From Debaryomyces hansenii CBS767 (lineage: Eukaryota > Ascomycota > Pichiomycetes > Serinales > Debaryomycetaceae), in NCBI RefSeq assembly GCF_000006445.2, contig NC_006045.2, positions 186,001 through 250,000 of the forward strand: a stretch of DNA of 64,000 nucleotides, read 5' to 3'. Made by a program: the position numbers and the translations under genes. Shown in pieces: positions 44,754-56,007 of this stretch. The notes beneath the pieces are model-generated. The model was not told the origin of the DNA. It made no database searches and worked only from the letters and a program-made list of their open reading frames with translations. The first letter of the stretch is position 1, and every line of letters begins with the position of its first letter.

Positions 44754-47700
44754 TTAAGAAACCTCCATTGTGTTCGATTTCGAGAATGAAGAATATTTCA
44801 TAAATGGATCATTCTTCTCTAAGTCGTACTCTGGGTTTTTGATCGTTGATTTACGGAAGTAAATTCTCTTGAACCACTTCCATAATTCGGCTCCAAGAAG
44901 GAATATAAGTGTAAAGCCAACGGCGAGTCCCCATTCATAACCGATAGGATCATGTAAAAAGACTATGTCATTGATTACAGGAATGTAGACGACTGGGAAA
45001 ACTGATAAAAAGCCGCCAATAATAGACCAGAATAAGAACTGATTATCCCATAAGTCTATAGCTAATTGCTTTCCACGAGAAATTTCCAGCTCTGGACGCA
45101 TATTGAAAAACGAATATCTCATATGAATACATTCCCAGGCTAATAATAACGCACACCATGTGAACGTTGCAAATGCTCCAGATCTACCTCTGAAGACTAA
45201 GTTACACGAGTCGCCCCCAGAGTCGTTGCAATTGGAACCAAGATTACCATCACCCACAGCAAAGACGATGAGAACAAAACAAGTTAGACAGCAGCATGCC
45301 ATCCAGAAACCGTAAGCAATCATATCAATAATCACTTCCCAAGTGAAAATTGTTGCGTTTGGGGGCTGCTCTAAGATATCATCATTTGCTTTCTCTTGTC
45401 CTAATCCCATAGCAGGGAAACATGATGTTACCACAATAATCCACAACACTTCAACTGGAGCCAACGGAAAAACGGAAAATCCATCCTTGTCCATAAACGC
45501 TAAGCCGATCATCAAGTATAACGCTTGGGCAACATTTTCTGCTAACAACTGCAAAACGAATTTTTGAATATTCGATGACATTCTTCTTCCTTCTTCAATA
45601 GCGTTTAAAATTGATGCAAAATTGTCATCGGTCAAAACAATATCTGAGGCATCCTTAGCCACATCAGAACCATTAAGACCCATCGCAATACCGACATCTG
45701 CCTTTTTCAAGGAAGGAGAATCATTGACCCCATCCCCTGTCATAGCAACAAATTTACCACGGCGATGTAAAGCCTCGATCATTCGAACCTTGGTTTGAGG
45801 AGCACATCTTGCAATCACCAATGGCAATACCGGTAAATTGTCAATTTCATCGTTACTCAAAGCATCAAAATCATTTGCTGTCATAACCATGGATTTAACA
45901 ACTTCTTCAGTATAATGATACAAATTACTCGGTAAAATACCGACTTCTTGAGCAATAGCCCTTGCAGTTCCATGATGATCACCAGTCAACATATGGACGT
46001 TGATTCCAGCCTTATGACATAATTTCACCGATGGAGCACTCTCTGGCCTTGGTGGATCGTAAATACCAATCAAACCCAAAAATATAAGGTTAGATTCAAC
46101 ACTTTCACGTTTGGATATATCTTCTTTCTCAATGTTGATGGACCTTTGGGCAAATGCTAAAACTCTAAGTCCTTCAGATGATAGCGCATTCATGTTCAGT
46201 TCGATAATCGATTTATCGGCTTCCGTTAACGGCAGCATATCTTCTTTACCATCCATGCCATACCAGTAAGAACAACAATCTAAAACTCTTTCAACAGCTC
46301 CTTTAGTATAAATAAACGAACTATTCTGATTATTCTGGTAAATCACGGACATTCTCTTAATTGAAGAGTCAAAAGGAAATTCGGCAATATGCTTTAAATT
46401 ACCTTCTACCATTTGTTTTCTTGAAAGTCCCAATCTCGTAGTGAAAACATTAATAGCAATCTCAGTAGCATCACCATTAGCCTCCCATTCAGGGGTACCA
46501 TTTTCACCTTTAACCTGATCTACAGTGGCAATATTAGCTAATGTAGCAGTTTCTAGCCATTTCTCAAATAATTTGGGAGTTGGCTCAGGCAACTTCGATG
46601 CAAAATCAGTTTCTTCGTCGGTTTCTTTAATGAATTTAGGAGACGAATCAGCAAAGGAAAGATCACCGACGGTTGGATTGAAGGGTTCATTGGAATTAGT
46701 AACGGCGTAAGTCCCGGTAGATGGAATCCATACTTTTCTAGCAATCATTTTACCCATGGTCAATGTACCTGTCTTATCTGAACAAATATCATTGATACCT
46801 CCTAAAGCCTCTAAAGAATCTAATTTTCTGACAATAACATTTTTAGTCACCATAACTTGAGCTCCAATCGCCATTGTGATTGTTAATACAACGATTAACG
46901 ACGATGGAATCATAGATAACGCAACACAAATAGCGTATATTGCAACACTCCTGTTAACATTCATTTCTTGCGATGCCATTACAACAATTGCAAATAAGAC
47001 GGCAACCCAAAATAAAATGATTGCCAACCAAGCCAACCTTCTTTGTAGTGGTGTACCAACGTTTGTACCCAAAACATTGCAGATAATATTTTTAGTAGAT
47101 TTTGCAATAGCGACTATATAAGCCTTGAAATTAGAATTTGACTTATCCACCTTAACAATGAGAGCATCTTCGTCAGATCTTAATGACTTCGCAATTTTAC
47201 CGATCTCTGTATTTAATGCAGTAGATACAGCGATACCTGTACCTCTACCTTTTGAAACGACTGATGAACTGAAACACATATTCAACCTGTCTCCTACTGG
47301 TACTGGAATCGACAGGTCGGTATAAACATCCTCGGCACATTTTGCTACTGGTAATGATTCACCTGTAAGCAAAGCTTCATCAGTTTCAAGGTTCATCGAG
47401 TCTATCAACCGCAAATCAGCTGGGATAGTATCTCCCACTTTGATGCAAACAACATCCCCAGGAACAACTTCCTCTGCATTAATATCACTTTCTACTCCAT
47501 CTCTAAGAACTCTGGCTGAAGGAGTGCTTAACGATCTCAAAGATCCCATAGTTTTCTCAGCCTTATATTCCTGGATAAAGCCGACAAAAATGTTAATGAA
47601 CACAACAAAGCCAATAACTCCACCAGAAATCCAATCCTTAATAGCAAGTGCTATCACCATCGAGATAATCAACACCAAAATCATAGCATTGAACACCTGA

Positions 47701-47984
47701 TGGGCAAAAATCTTCGTAAGTGAAATTTTTTCTTCTTTACCCAAGTTATTTCTGCCATACTTGTCTAAATTGGCCTTCGCCCGGGAATCTTCTAGTCCCT
47801 TTGCAACATCAACATCGAAGTTATTTGCTACTTGTTCAACTGTTAATCTATAAGCTAATTTACCTTCACTCGAATTAGCATTCACATGAGTTTTCGATTT
47901 TTCACAGCTTTCATTTTCATAGATTTGACTAATGTGCGGTTCATCTTTACTGTTCTCAATCGATCGACGTACTTCTTTTTGCAT
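44754..47984 (-). CDS. ENA1: Na+/Li+-exporting P-type ATPase (ENA type)
   Basis: The 1076-aa pump belongs to the P-type IID branch. It has an N-terminal cation-ATPase domain (AYRLTVEQVANNFDVDVAKGL), the actuator TGES (EALLTGESLPVAK), DKTGTLT with phosphorylated Asp403, a hinge TGDGVNDSPSLKKADVGIAMG, and a late LAPVEVLWIIVVTSCFPAMGLG segment. ENA pumps export sodium (and K+ or Li+) at high salt or alkaline pH and are important in halotolerant Debaryomyces. The copy number and paralogue (ENA1 or ENA2) cannot be told from this window. Confidence 0.93.
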   Translation of the reverse strand: MQKEVRRSIENSKDEPHISQIYENESCEKSKTHVNANSSEGKLAYRLTVEQVANNFDVDVAKGLEDSRAKANLDKYGRNNLGKEEKISLTKIFAHQVFNAMILVLIISMVIALAIKDWISGGVIGFVVFINIFVGFIQEYKAEKTMGSLRSLSTPSARVLRDGVESDINAEEVVPGDVVCIKVGDTIPADLRLIDSMNLETDEALLTGESLPVAKCAEDVYTDLSIPVPVGDRLNMCFSSSVVSKGRGTGIAVSTALNTEIGKIAKSLRSDEDALIVKVDKSNSNFKAYIVAIAKSTKNIICNVLGTNVGTPLQRRLAWLAIILFWVAVLFAIVVMASQEMNVNRSVAIYAICVALSMIPSSLIVVLTITMAIGAQVMVTKNVIVRKLDSLEALGGINDICSDKTGTLTMGKMIARKVWIPSTGTYAVTNSNEPFNPTVGDLSFADSSPKFIKETDEETDFASKLPEPTPKLFEKWLETATLANIATVDQVKGENGTPEWEANGDATEIAINVFTTRLGLSRKQMVEGNLKHIAEFPFDSSIKRMSVIYQNNQNSSFIYTKGAVERVLDCCSYWYGMDGKEDMLPLTEADKSIIELNMNALSSEGLRVLAFAQRSINIEKEDISKRESVESNLIFLGLIGIYDPPRPESAPSVKLCHKAGINVHMLTGDHHGTARAIAQEVGILPSNLYHYTEEVVKSMVMTANDFDALSNDEIDNLPVLPLVIARCAPQTKVRMIEALHRRGKFVAMTGDGVNDSPSLKKADVGIAMGLNGSDVAKDASDIVLTDDNFASILNAIEEGRRMSSNIQKFVLQLLAENVAQALYLMIGLAFMDKDGFSVFPLAPVEVLWIIVVTSCFPAMGLGQEKANDDILEQPPNATIFTWEVIIDMIAYGFWMACCCLTCFVLIVFAVGDGNLGSNCNDSGGDSCNLVFRGRSGAFATFTWCALLLAWECIHMRYSFFNMRPELEISRGKQLAIDLWDNQFLFWSIIGGFLSVFPVVYIPVINDIVFLHDPIGYEWGLAVGFTLIFLLGAELWKWFKRIYFRKSTIKNPEYDLEKNDPFMKYSSFSKSNTMEVS

Positions 47985-48273
47985 AAACTCAACGTATGGC
48001 CGTAAACTTATTTAAGAAGTAGGGCTTTCTTTAGTAACAAAGAGTTATCAAAAAAATTAAAACGGACGAAAAAGTACTATTTATGTATTGACAATGGAAT
48101 AGTTATGAGCCTAAACACGTACCAATTTTTTTTTCATTTTGTCACAAATGCCAAGGCTAATAAAACAAGCTGCCTACAACCATGTGGCAAATAATATCTA
48201 GCATGTATTACATGATTTGTTGCTGAGACGTAATTTAAATACAATTATCTAATCATATATTTCAAACGTATAT

Positions 48274-49281
48274 TTAGAGAGATAATTTTGCTAATTGTAA
48301 TACGGCATCTTTGGTATTTGCACCACCAATAAACCCAGCCGCATGTACGAAGATACAACCTGGAACACCAGTCAATTCAGATAATTCTTCGTCTCTTATA
48401 CCCCTCCATTTTTCAGGTAAGCCTAATCTGAATTCGAAAGAAGTTGAAGTTACGGAGACTGTAGAAATTCTCCATTTACTCGACGAGTCTTGGAACAAGA
48501 CGAACTTAATTTCACCTTGCTTGCTAGCATCTTTTTCGATGGAATATAAATGCTCTTTCCAAGGACAGAAATTATCCAAAATGATGATTTCACCTGATTT
48601 GTCAACGTCAAACCTAGAATTGAATGCTCTCTCAACAATCTGTTTGGCAGGTAACCAGGATTTTCCGTAGCCTGTCAATAAATTTACGAAGACTTGGCCC
48701 ATCAACTGACTACTCGTACTGAAAGCAGCATCAAAGTCGGCGTCAGTAGGATCGGTGTTCCATGAAGGGTTAAGTCTAGAGACAATCGATGGCAACGTGA
48801 TGTTTCTGTCGTTGAATTTTTTGTTTAATTCGACGTCTTTTGAGTAATTGTTAATACCATTGTCGTTGGCATCCAAAGCTTCGATAAATTCCTTGTAGAC
48901 TTTGTTGTATAATAAATCGACGTTGCTGTCATTGATGCTCAATACATGGCTGATGATTTCCTTACCAAAGTGCTTATATATTAAACCAGCCGATGATAAT
49001 TTAGTTTTATATTCAGCAGAGAAAGTTTCGTTGAATTCTCTTTGATGGTGATCAAACCACTTGATACCATCGTACTTACCACCAACATCAATAACTACGT
49101 CACTTGATTCCCAGTCAGATGGGTTTCTTGATCTGATCAACTGGCTGTTTTGGTATTTTGGCAACAATTTAATCATGAATACGGCCAACGATTCATCGGC
49201 GTGGAAGGAGCCTGAATGGGTACAAATCTTCAACATGGTAGAATCTAATTTTATTTTCTTATTACTGTCGGTATCTGACAT
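48274..49281 (-). CDS. MYG1: MYG1-family 3'-5' RNA exonuclease
   Basis: This 335-aa protein is a MYG1/GAMM1 family member (DHH-like metal hydrolase). It has ICTHSGSFHADESLAVFMIKLLP, VVIDVGGKYD, WFDHHQREF with its metal-binding DHH, and DANDNGI. It ends in a GCIFVHAAGFIGGANTKDAV block. The family is linked to coordinated nuclear and mitochondrial RNA processing. The N-terminus (MSDTDSNKKIKLDSTMLK) has no obvious presequence, though Met16 is a possible second start. Confidence 0.93.
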   Translation of the reverse strand: MSDTDSNKKIKLDSTMLKICTHSGSFHADESLAVFMIKLLPKYQNSQLIRSRNPSDWESSDVVIDVGGKYDGIKWFDHHQREFNETFSAEYKTKLSSAGLIYKHFGKEIISHVLSINDSNVDLLYNKVYKEFIEALDANDNGINNYSKDVELNKKFNDRNITLPSIVSRLNPSWNTDPTDADFDAAFSTSSQLMGQVFVNLLTGYGKSWLPAKQIVERAFNSRFDVDKSGEIIILDNFCPWKEHLYSIEKDASKQGEIKFVLFQDSSSKWRISTVSVTSTSFEFRLGLPEKWRGIRDEELSELTGVPGCIFVHAAGFIGGANTKDAVLQLAKLSL

Positions 49282-49470
49282 GTGTACGTAGTTTATAGTG
49301 TATTCAGAGCTATGATGAACACTGCAATATTGATATTATAGTATGGAGTGAAAAAAATGAGTGCGATGACCTAAGCATATTTCAGCTAATGAACGGTCAC
49401 TATTACTAAACATTTCTAGCTCTAACATTACGGGGGGATTAAACGAATTGACGTATATGAACATATTTAT

Positions 49471-51045
49471 CTACTTATTTAAGGAAATAAAAACACCATC
49501 CTGATGGCACATTGTTAATTGGACATTTTTTCTAGGTGGATAAGGTCTGTCATCTCTGGACACCAAGTTGGGGAACATTTGAATTAATCTAACCACAACA
49601 TAAGAAGCTTCAGTCAATGCAAACTGTTGACCTAAACAAATTCTTGGCCCACCGTTGAATGGTACATAAGCCCATCCTACTTTTTTATTTTCAGCCCATC
49701 TTTCAGGTCTGAATTCTCTTGAATCTTTACCGTAGTATTGCTCGAGTCTGTGAGTGGTGTAAACAGAGTATGCTACGGTGGTACCCTTTGCAACATAAAC
49801 TGGGTCCTGCTTATCTGGACCTCCGCCTCTTGGAATAGTTGTATCTTTAGTTGAAACTCTGAAGTTGATAGGCACGGATGGGTATAATCTTAACACTTCA
49901 TTCAAAACAAATTTCAAGTACTCGCATCTCTTCAACGATTCAAATGTTATAGTTTCAATACGAGGGTTGGCACCATCTCCAAAATGAGTGTATATTTCGT
50001 TCTTCAACTTTTCGAACACATCAGGATTTCTGGCCAATTCGAAGAAAGTAAACGACAACAAACCCGCAGTAGTATCTCTACCGGCCAAGAGAATGTTCAA
50101 TAATTGGTCCTGTAAGATCTTAGGGTTTCTGGTTTGCTTGACTAATTCATAAAGGAAAATGTAACCATCCTTGGACTTTTTGTCCAATTCATCCTGCGAC
50201 GTAGCTAAAGCTTGTTCCACATAATGCTTACAGAACTTATGAACCTTCGTATTGGAATTTCTAAACTCCTTATTGTTAATCAAGAAGTAGAACATCTGAC
50301 TGTAAGCTCTAGAAGCCAAATAAGATTGAGAAAGGTTAAAAGAATCTGCAAAACTCGATTTACCATCAAAATCTAATGGCGCAACGTCTTTAACCGTTCC
50401 ATCACGTAAAGAGTAGACAGATTCCCCAAACAAAAACTCGGTGGCAGCGTCAACAGTTAACCTGAAGAATAACTCTTGAATATCAAACGTCTCTCCCTTC
50501 TTGTTGCTGATATGTTCGGCAAGTGTCTGCAAATGTGGTTCCAATGTTTGAACATGAGCAACCTGTTCACGTGCAAACTGGGGCCTCAACAAGAGTCTGG
50601 AGTTTTTCCATCCATCTCCGTCTAAAGTGAATATACCATCTCCTAATAATGGCTTGAAGTGTGCATGTCTTGTACCCAACGCAAAATCATTAAATTGCGT
50701 AGCCAAAACTGCTTTTATATTTTCTGGATCTTGTGTGAAAATAATTGGTACCGTAGCCAACTTAAGTTTGAATGTTTGAGACTTCACTAGCGAGAAAAAA
50801 TGCTCTGCATATTCAAGCATTGTACCCTCACTTTTGGTTTTTAACAAGTCCAATAGCAACTTAATCGAGAGAAACCCTCCAGGCACTAATGGTGGTTCTT
50901 TGCATCCGTACTTTTGCTTAAATTGATAAGCCTTTATACTGGTGCCTATATACCAAACCAAAATTCCCCCCAAGGCAATAACATACCATTGAGTAAGATA
51001 TGGTGATATTTCTTCAACATAAGATTTTAATTTATCGGTAGACAT
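49471..51045 (-). CDS. CYP52-type cytochrome P450 (n-alkane/fatty-acid omega-hydroxylase)
   Basis: This 524-aa P450 has an N-terminal membrane anchor (~17-35), [10 protein letters not shown] in the I helix, EVLRLYP (the ExxR motif), and the heme-binding [10 protein letters not shown] with ligand Cys470. The [19 protein letters not shown] segment after the heme site is typical of CYP52 (ALK) enzymes. These enzymes oxidise alkanes and fatty acids terminally in the ER and are abundant in alkane-using CTG-clade yeasts. The sub-family number cannot be set from sequence reading. Confidence 0.9.
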   Translation of the reverse strand: MSTDKLKSYVEEISPYLTQWYVIALGGILVWYIGTSIKAYQFKQKYGCKEPPLVPGGFLSIKLLLDLLKTKSEGTMLEYAEHFFSLVKSQTFKLKLATVPIIFTQDPENIKAVLATQFNDFALGTRHAHFKPLLGDGIFTLDGDGWKNSRLLLRPQFAREQVAHVQTLEPHLQTLAEHISNKKGETFDIQELFFRLTVDAATEFLFGESVYSLRDGTVKDVAPLDFDGKSSFADSFNLSQSYLASRAYSQMFYFLINNKEFRNSNTKVHKFCKHYVEQALATSQDELDKKSKDGYIFLYELVKQTRNPKILQDQLLNILLAGRDTTAGLLSFTFFELARNPDVFEKLKNEIYTHFGDGANPRIETITFESLKRCEYLKFVLNEVLRLYPSVPINFRVSTKDTTIPRGGGPDKQDPVYVAKGTTVAYSVYTTHRLEQYYGKDSREFRPERWAENKKVGWAYVPFNGGPRICLGQQFALTEASYVVVRLIQMFPNLVSRDDRPYPPRKNVQLTMCHQDGVFISLNK

Positions 51046-51456
51046 ATTATATTAGTAATTACTTGATTATATTGGTTGAAACAAATAATCGTCGGTCTGT
51101 CCCGTTTATAAGTTATTTATGGTGATGAGTGCGGAAGAAATCACTTGACCTCCTCCGCACTATTAAAGTCCGTATCTTACGTTCCCCTCGTAATCCGAAT
51201 AGCATAGGATAATCTTAATAATGGTCCCTTTGCTTGTATACAGAAGAAGTGCTGTTTATTGATATTATTATGTAAATGCTTGTGAAAATGGTATACGTGA
51301 ATCGGAAACTCTACGGATATCAGTATAGTTGAGTCTCATGCAGTTACTATTATTAGTAGAACGTCTAAATATAAGGAGCACGGAACATTTGTAATTTTAG
51401 TTGTAGAGATTTATGTGTTCACGACACTTTATTGTAATCGCAGCGACTGGTCTGAT
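51046..51456. promoter_or_regulatory. CYP52 upstream region
   Basis: This 411-bp region carries the P450 promoter and the MCM10 3' UTR. It holds the inverted repeat at 51129-51160. Otherwise it is AT-rich. Confidence 0.45.
51129..51160. promoter_or_regulatory. inverted repeat GTGCGGA-N18-TCCGCAC upstream of the P450
   Basis: Two perfect 7-bp arms contain CGG and CCG, the half-sites of fungal Zn2Cys6 regulators, with 20 bp between the CGG and CCG. It lies 84-115 bp before the start codon. The regulator is not known. Confidence 0.45.
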
Positions 51457-53415
51457 TCATTGACTATTGCGGATAATCTTGTTGTAGTTTTCTTTTGTCG
51501 CCTGGCTGTCGAAACTGATCTCGATATCGCTGTCAGAGGAATCCAGTTCGAAACGGATAGCAGGAGCATGTTTCGGTGGCTGTGAATACGATTTTGTTGG
51601 GCCAGTATTATTGTTTGTGTGGACAGTAGACGGCTTGTGATATTGAGATTCAAGTAATTTGGAAATTCGACTAGGCTGGCCGGTATGAACTCTGGGGCCA
51701 GGTTCGGAATCATTATCGCTGTCACTATAGTCAATTTTACGTTTCTTCATTCTCACGGGGCTTTGTAGTATGGTGTCATCTTTGAAGCGAGGTTCCGAGG
51801 TACTTGGCTCTTCATAGCGTTGTTTGTATTTCTCTAGCGTTTTCAAGTTCGTCTGCCATTTGTTCTTTTTGGAGTCGAGGTCCTCTTTGGAACTAGTAAG
51901 TTTACGCATGAACTGCTTTCGACTACTGATTTCATATAATTCCTTTAAATCTGTAGAGAGCTCCTTCCTTTGTTTTTGGGGACTTTTGTGGATTGTCTCG
52001 CCGACTTGTCTACTGGTCGGATCAAAACCAATCTTGTTGAGAATCGAACTATTGAATGCTGCCTTATTAACGGTGGGTTCTGGTTGATTAACGTTGTTTT
52101 TAATTAACCCTAGTTTTTTAAAGCTTGAGTTATTCAGCAATTTCAGTAATTTTTTCTCGAGAAGCTCATTATTCTTACTATCATTATGCTTTCGCCTTTT
52201 CACTTGGATATTATCGAGTAACTTAGGGTTTACAAAACTTTCTTCAAGCTTACCGCCTTCGTAATGATAGTTCGTTGTTTGTTGATTAATCTTTTCATAA
52301 TTCAAGTAACCTCCACTGATTTTCCCTTTTGCATTAGTCGATAAATACATGGATTGTTTTTGACCTTGTTTATTCGTGGGCGATTTTAAATTGACACTTC
52401 CATTCAATTCCATTCGTTTATTTTGGCTTTGTTTATACTTAATCTCTTGATGATAGTTACAAAGGTCAGATTTCAGAATGTTTATGACAGAATCACAACG
52501 CGTCTGGTCTTTCTTGACCATTGAACAATGACCAAAATCCCTCGAAGAGCCAATCTCTAATATGGAATCGACTCCGTCATTTATAGACAAGTTAAATCCA
52601 TTAAATGGTGGCTTCCATGGGTTAACATTAGGATTTAATACTGCAACAATATCACCAACTCGTAACTTCCAATACTTTTTGAAAGCATCTCCAAATATCA
52701 TTAGATCAACTGACAAGTTTAAATCACCTAGTGTTACTTTCATATACTTCGATCTCTTTTCATTAGAATTTGTCTTGGTTAATTTGGGTTCTGACTTATT
52801 TGTTATTACTCCGATTACACACCAATTAGCATAATCAGGTTCGTGACACCCAGGTGCTGTTACTTTGGCATATAGTTTGTCTATTTTTAGGATCTTTTTT
52901 TCGGCAAATAATTTCGTTAGATCTTCATGTTTAATATATCGCTTTCTCAAATGTAACGCAGAAAACAGTTCCTTTTCGTCAACCACAAGATCATGCAATT
53001 CTGGAATTTCAAATAAAAATTCTCTCTTCTCATAGTCAACAGTCTTCTTCGATATTTGACTGCTCTGATGCAATTTACTAAAAAACTGACTGGGTTCTTT
53101 ATTCACATTACGCGTTATACTTAGACCACCCTTTTGCAGATCTTCCTTCAGCAAGTTAATAGTTTTACCTGACAGGTTCGGAATAATATTACCCTTAGGC
53201 TTGTAAATTATTGCAGCCGATTTACTCGACGGTGAAGGTGACCTGACAATTTGCTTTTCGACTAACTTCTTTTCATCATCTTTCTTTTGCAATTTCTTTT
53301 CTAGTATTTTTTGCCTCCTGACTTCAAATTCTTTCTGTAAATCAGCTAGTTCATCCGATGAACTATCAGTCAAACCATCTGCCGACTCAATTACTTCTTC
53401 TCTAGGGTCATTCAT
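51457..53415 (-). CDS. MCM10: replication initiation protein Mcm10
   Basis: This 652-aa protein has the Mcm10 OB-fold and zinc-finger core. The OB region reads DLTKLFAEKKILKIDKLYAKVTAPG and FGDAFKKYWKLRVGDIVAVLNPNV (quoted in parts, ~170-270). The CCCH-type finger CSMVKKDQTRC...CNYH lies near 295-325. The N-terminus has a coiled Lys/Glu segment, and the C-terminal third is disordered and basic. Mcm10 activates the CMG helicase at origins. The ATG is shared with no other gene, and COG3 diverges 148 bp away. Confidence 0.9.
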   Translation of the reverse strand: MNDPREEVIESADGLTDSSSDELADLQKEFEVRRQKILEKKLQKKDDEKKLVEKQIVRSPSPSSKSAAIIYKPKGNIIPNLSGKTINLLKEDLQKGGLSITRNVNKEPSQFFSKLHQSSQISKKTVDYEKREFLFEIPELHDLVVDEKELFSALHLRKRYIKHEDLTKLFAEKKILKIDKLYAKVTAPGCHEPDYANWCVIGVITNKSEPKLTKTNSNEKRSKYMKVTLGDLNLSVDLMIFGDAFKKYWKLRVGDIVAVLNPNVNPWKPPFNGFNLSINDGVDSILEIGSSRDFGHCSMVKKDQTRCDSVINILKSDLCNYHQEIKYKQSQNKRMELNGSVNLKSPTNKQGQKQSMYLSTNAKGKISGGYLNYEKINQQTTNYHYEGGKLEESFVNPKLLDNIQVKRRKHNDSKNNELLEKKLLKLLNNSSFKKLGLIKNNVNQPEPTVNKAAFNSSILNKIGFDPTSRQVGETIHKSPQKQRKELSTDLKELYEISSRKQFMRKLTSSKEDLDSKKNKWQTNLKTLEKYKQRYEEPSTSEPRFKDDTILQSPVRMKKRKIDYSDSDNDSEPGPRVHTGQPSRISKLLESQYHKPSTVHTNNNTGPTKSYSQPPKHAPAIRFELDSSDSDIEISFDSQATKENYNKIIRNSQ

Positions 53416-53562
53416 TGCAACATATTCTCCTATGTCCTTCTGTTTCTATGAAATGATATTTTATGTATGTAATTAAAGACTGCACATAAAATATTTGTCT
53501 ATTTCGAGGTTTTTAACATTACGTATGAAGTTAAGACATTGCAGTTAACACTTAACTTTATA

Positions 53563-55989
53563 ATGACCAGAGATAGAAGCAAGTCTATAGTGAAAAGAAT
53601 TGCTCTGGATGTTCCCTCTTATAATGATGATAAATTGAATTTAGGGGAAACATCTGGGAATCAGTCTTCAGCAGAAGTGATTAAGGCTGATAAACCCAAG
53701 AGATATCGATCTAAATCCTTTAGTTTGGATAAGGCAAATAGAGATATAGTAGAAGATGATTTTCATCTTTTCCCTTTCAGTAAGAGAGAACACGAGTATC
53801 TCTGGCTGAAATACATTAACACATATAATTATAATTCAATTCTTAACCCAGACGAAATTATGAAAGTTAATAATATCTCCAATGATTTTATTCTTAATTT
53901 TCAAAGTAATTGCCAATTAAATATCGAAAATATTAATGATTTAATGGATGAAACTGAAACTATATTAAAGTCTTTGAATTTATTAGCATTGCAATATGAT
54001 AAGGTATCGAGTGAAACAAGCGAGTTTGCGGATCAATCAACTAAGTTATTGAATACACAGTTGAAGTATGAAAGGGCTTCCGAAGAGATAAGTGAATCTT
54101 TAGAAATATTTGAGTCATTAGAAAGGATTACCAAGGCACTCACCAGTCCAGGTAATAATTTAATAAAGAGAAAGTCCTTTCAAGATATTTTGAATAAATT
54201 GGATAAATCTATAGAATTTATTGACAAGCATCCGCAATTCAAAGATATTGAACTATACAAAGTGAGGTTTAGACAGTGTATGACTAGGTCATTAACCTTA
54301 ATTCGTAACTATTTGATTAATGAATTGAAGACATTACATGATGGCATATATTCTAAATTAAACAGATCGAATTCTGAAGAGGCAGCTAGAAATGTGACTA
54401 TCGATATTTTGTTATATAATGAATTTAACAATTACATAACTGAAAATGAAGGTCAATTCTACAACTTTCCTAATTTGGTAAATGAAATAACCAAACGGAT
54501 AGAATATCACGATGAATATAAGGGTTTATTACATGATGTTTTGCAACAGTATTTCAAAACAAGATCCAAGTTACTTGAGAAGTCTATATGGGATCATATA
54601 AATACGTCCGCAAAGAATAGTACTAAGGACCTAGTTCAATTTAGTCAGGATAATATTTCATTTTTCAAGAAGATTATTGACCGTGAGTTTTTAACCTTCA
54701 CAAAATATTTTCATAATTCAGAATCTCTATCAATGCCTTCATTTATGAACTCTGAGTTATATAATTGGTTTATGGATATTATCGATCCTCTTTATGATAC
54801 TTTGAGAAACAGGATTATTAGAGAAACTAATATAACTACTTTATGTCAACTAACTACCTTACTCCAAAAGTATTATGAGTTTGAAGATGATGAATCGGTA
54901 GCTGTTCTACAAGAAAACCAAATAAATTACGGCTCATTGTTTGAAACAATTTTGCAGGACGTACAATCTAGATTGATATTTCGAATTCAAATATATATCG
55001 ATGAGAAGCTTATTAAATACAAGCCTAAGCCGGAAGATTTAAAAATTGGAAATAGAAAGAGAAGCTCCACCATAAACAATGAATCTGTTGTCGAGGAGAA
55101 TCCTTTAGATATTGATTACAATGAGAATTTATTTAAGGATTTATATTTACCACTAGGTAAAGCATTAACAATATTGTCAAATATCTATGAATTAATCAAT
55201 TCAGTAGTGTTTGATGATCTAGCCCACTATATTGTTCACAGTTGTATTTACATATTAAAAAATGGTGCTTATAAAATTTCCTTGACACATTTGGGAAAAT
55301 TAGACTCTAAACTATATTACTTGAAAAATTTAATCATCTTGCAAAACCAGTTAAATAATTTTGACATTCAATATGTTAGGACGGAAACTACCTTGGACTT
55401 CACAAGTGGCATTAATGAAATATTTCAAACGTTTAGAAACGGTGAGTTTATCTATAATTATAACCAAAATGGTGGTTTTATTGAATTAGTTAAAAAGTCC
55501 GCACCTAAAGTGATCAATAATATGATAGATGCCAAATATGAAATAGAATTGGAATTGAATAACGCAGTCCATGAATTCATTACTGAATGCGCAAATATTA
55601 TCAGTGAACCCATCTTGTCTAAAACTTCAAAGGAGGAACCGTTACAAAAATCTCTTTCGTTTAGAGACAACTTGATGACAGATTTACCAAAATTCCACAA
55701 AGAAGTCAAATTTTTCATTAATGAAGTCAACATCATAAAATACCTAATAGACAACCTTTGTAACTTAGTCATAACAACATACGAAAATTTCTATCATTTA
55801 TTGGAAGAAGAGGTTCAACACAATGAGAAGCTAAAACACTACATGCAAGAAATTATGGAAGTTGATACTTTAATAGGTTTTATTACTGATATAGTTTCAG
55901 GACTATATGAAAGTGATGAAATTTCTCCACCACGTATTGAATTTAATGAAGATATATTAAATGATACCGAGATGAATGTTTCTGAATAG
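53563..55989 (+). CDS. COG3: conserved oligomeric Golgi complex subunit Cog3/Sec34
   Basis: I start at ATG 53563 (808 aa, MTRDRSKSIVKRI). The Sec34 core is recognisable in TQLKYERASEEISESLEIFESLERITKALTSPG (quoted in parts) and the following RKSFQDILNKLDKSIEFI and FRQCMTRSLTLIRNYL. The protein is largely helical. COG tethers retrograde vesicles within the Golgi. Its stop is 18 bp from convergent TFB5. Confidence 0.92.
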   Translation: MTRDRSKSIVKRIALDVPSYNDDKLNLGETSGNQSSAEVIKADKPKRYRSKSFSLDKANRDIVEDDFHLFPFSKREHEYLWLKYINTYNYNSILNPDEIMKVNNISNDFILNFQSNCQLNIENINDLMDETETILKSLNLLALQYDKVSSETSEFADQSTKLLNTQLKYERASEEISESLEIFESLERITKALTSPGNNLIKRKSFQDILNKLDKSIEFIDKHPQFKDIELYKVRFRQCMTRSLTLIRNYLINELKTLHDGIYSKLNRSNSEEAARNVTIDILLYNEFNNYITENEGQFYNFPNLVNEITKRIEYHDEYKGLLHDVLQQYFKTRSKLLEKSIWDHINTSAKNSTKDLVQFSQDNISFFKKIIDREFLTFTKYFHNSESLSMPSFMNSELYNWFMDIIDPLYDTLRNRIIRETNITTLCQLTTLLQKYYEFEDDESVAVLQENQINYGSLFETILQDVQSRLIFRIQIYIDEKLIKYKPKPEDLKIGNRKRSSTINNESVVEENPLDIDYNENLFKDLYLPLGKALTILSNIYELINSVVFDDLAHYIVHSCIYILKNGAYKISLTHLGKLDSKLYYLKNLIILQNQLNNFDIQYVRTETTLDFTSGINEIFQTFRNGEFIYNYNQNGGFIELVKKSAPKVINNMIDAKYEIELELNNAVHEFITECANIISEPILSKTSKEEPLQKSLSFRDNLMTDLPKFHKEVKFFINEVNIIKYLIDNLCNLVITTYENFYHLLEEEVQHNEKLKHYMQEIMEVDTLIGFITDIVSGLYESDEISPPRIEFNEDILNDTEMNVSE

Positions 55990-56007
55990 TTATATAGATT
56001 ACACGTA

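Noticed and set aside
44754..47984. ENA-type pump as a P-type Ca2+ or H+ ATPase
   Set aside because: Its N-terminal domain and the overall motif set fit the fungal sodium (IID) branch better.
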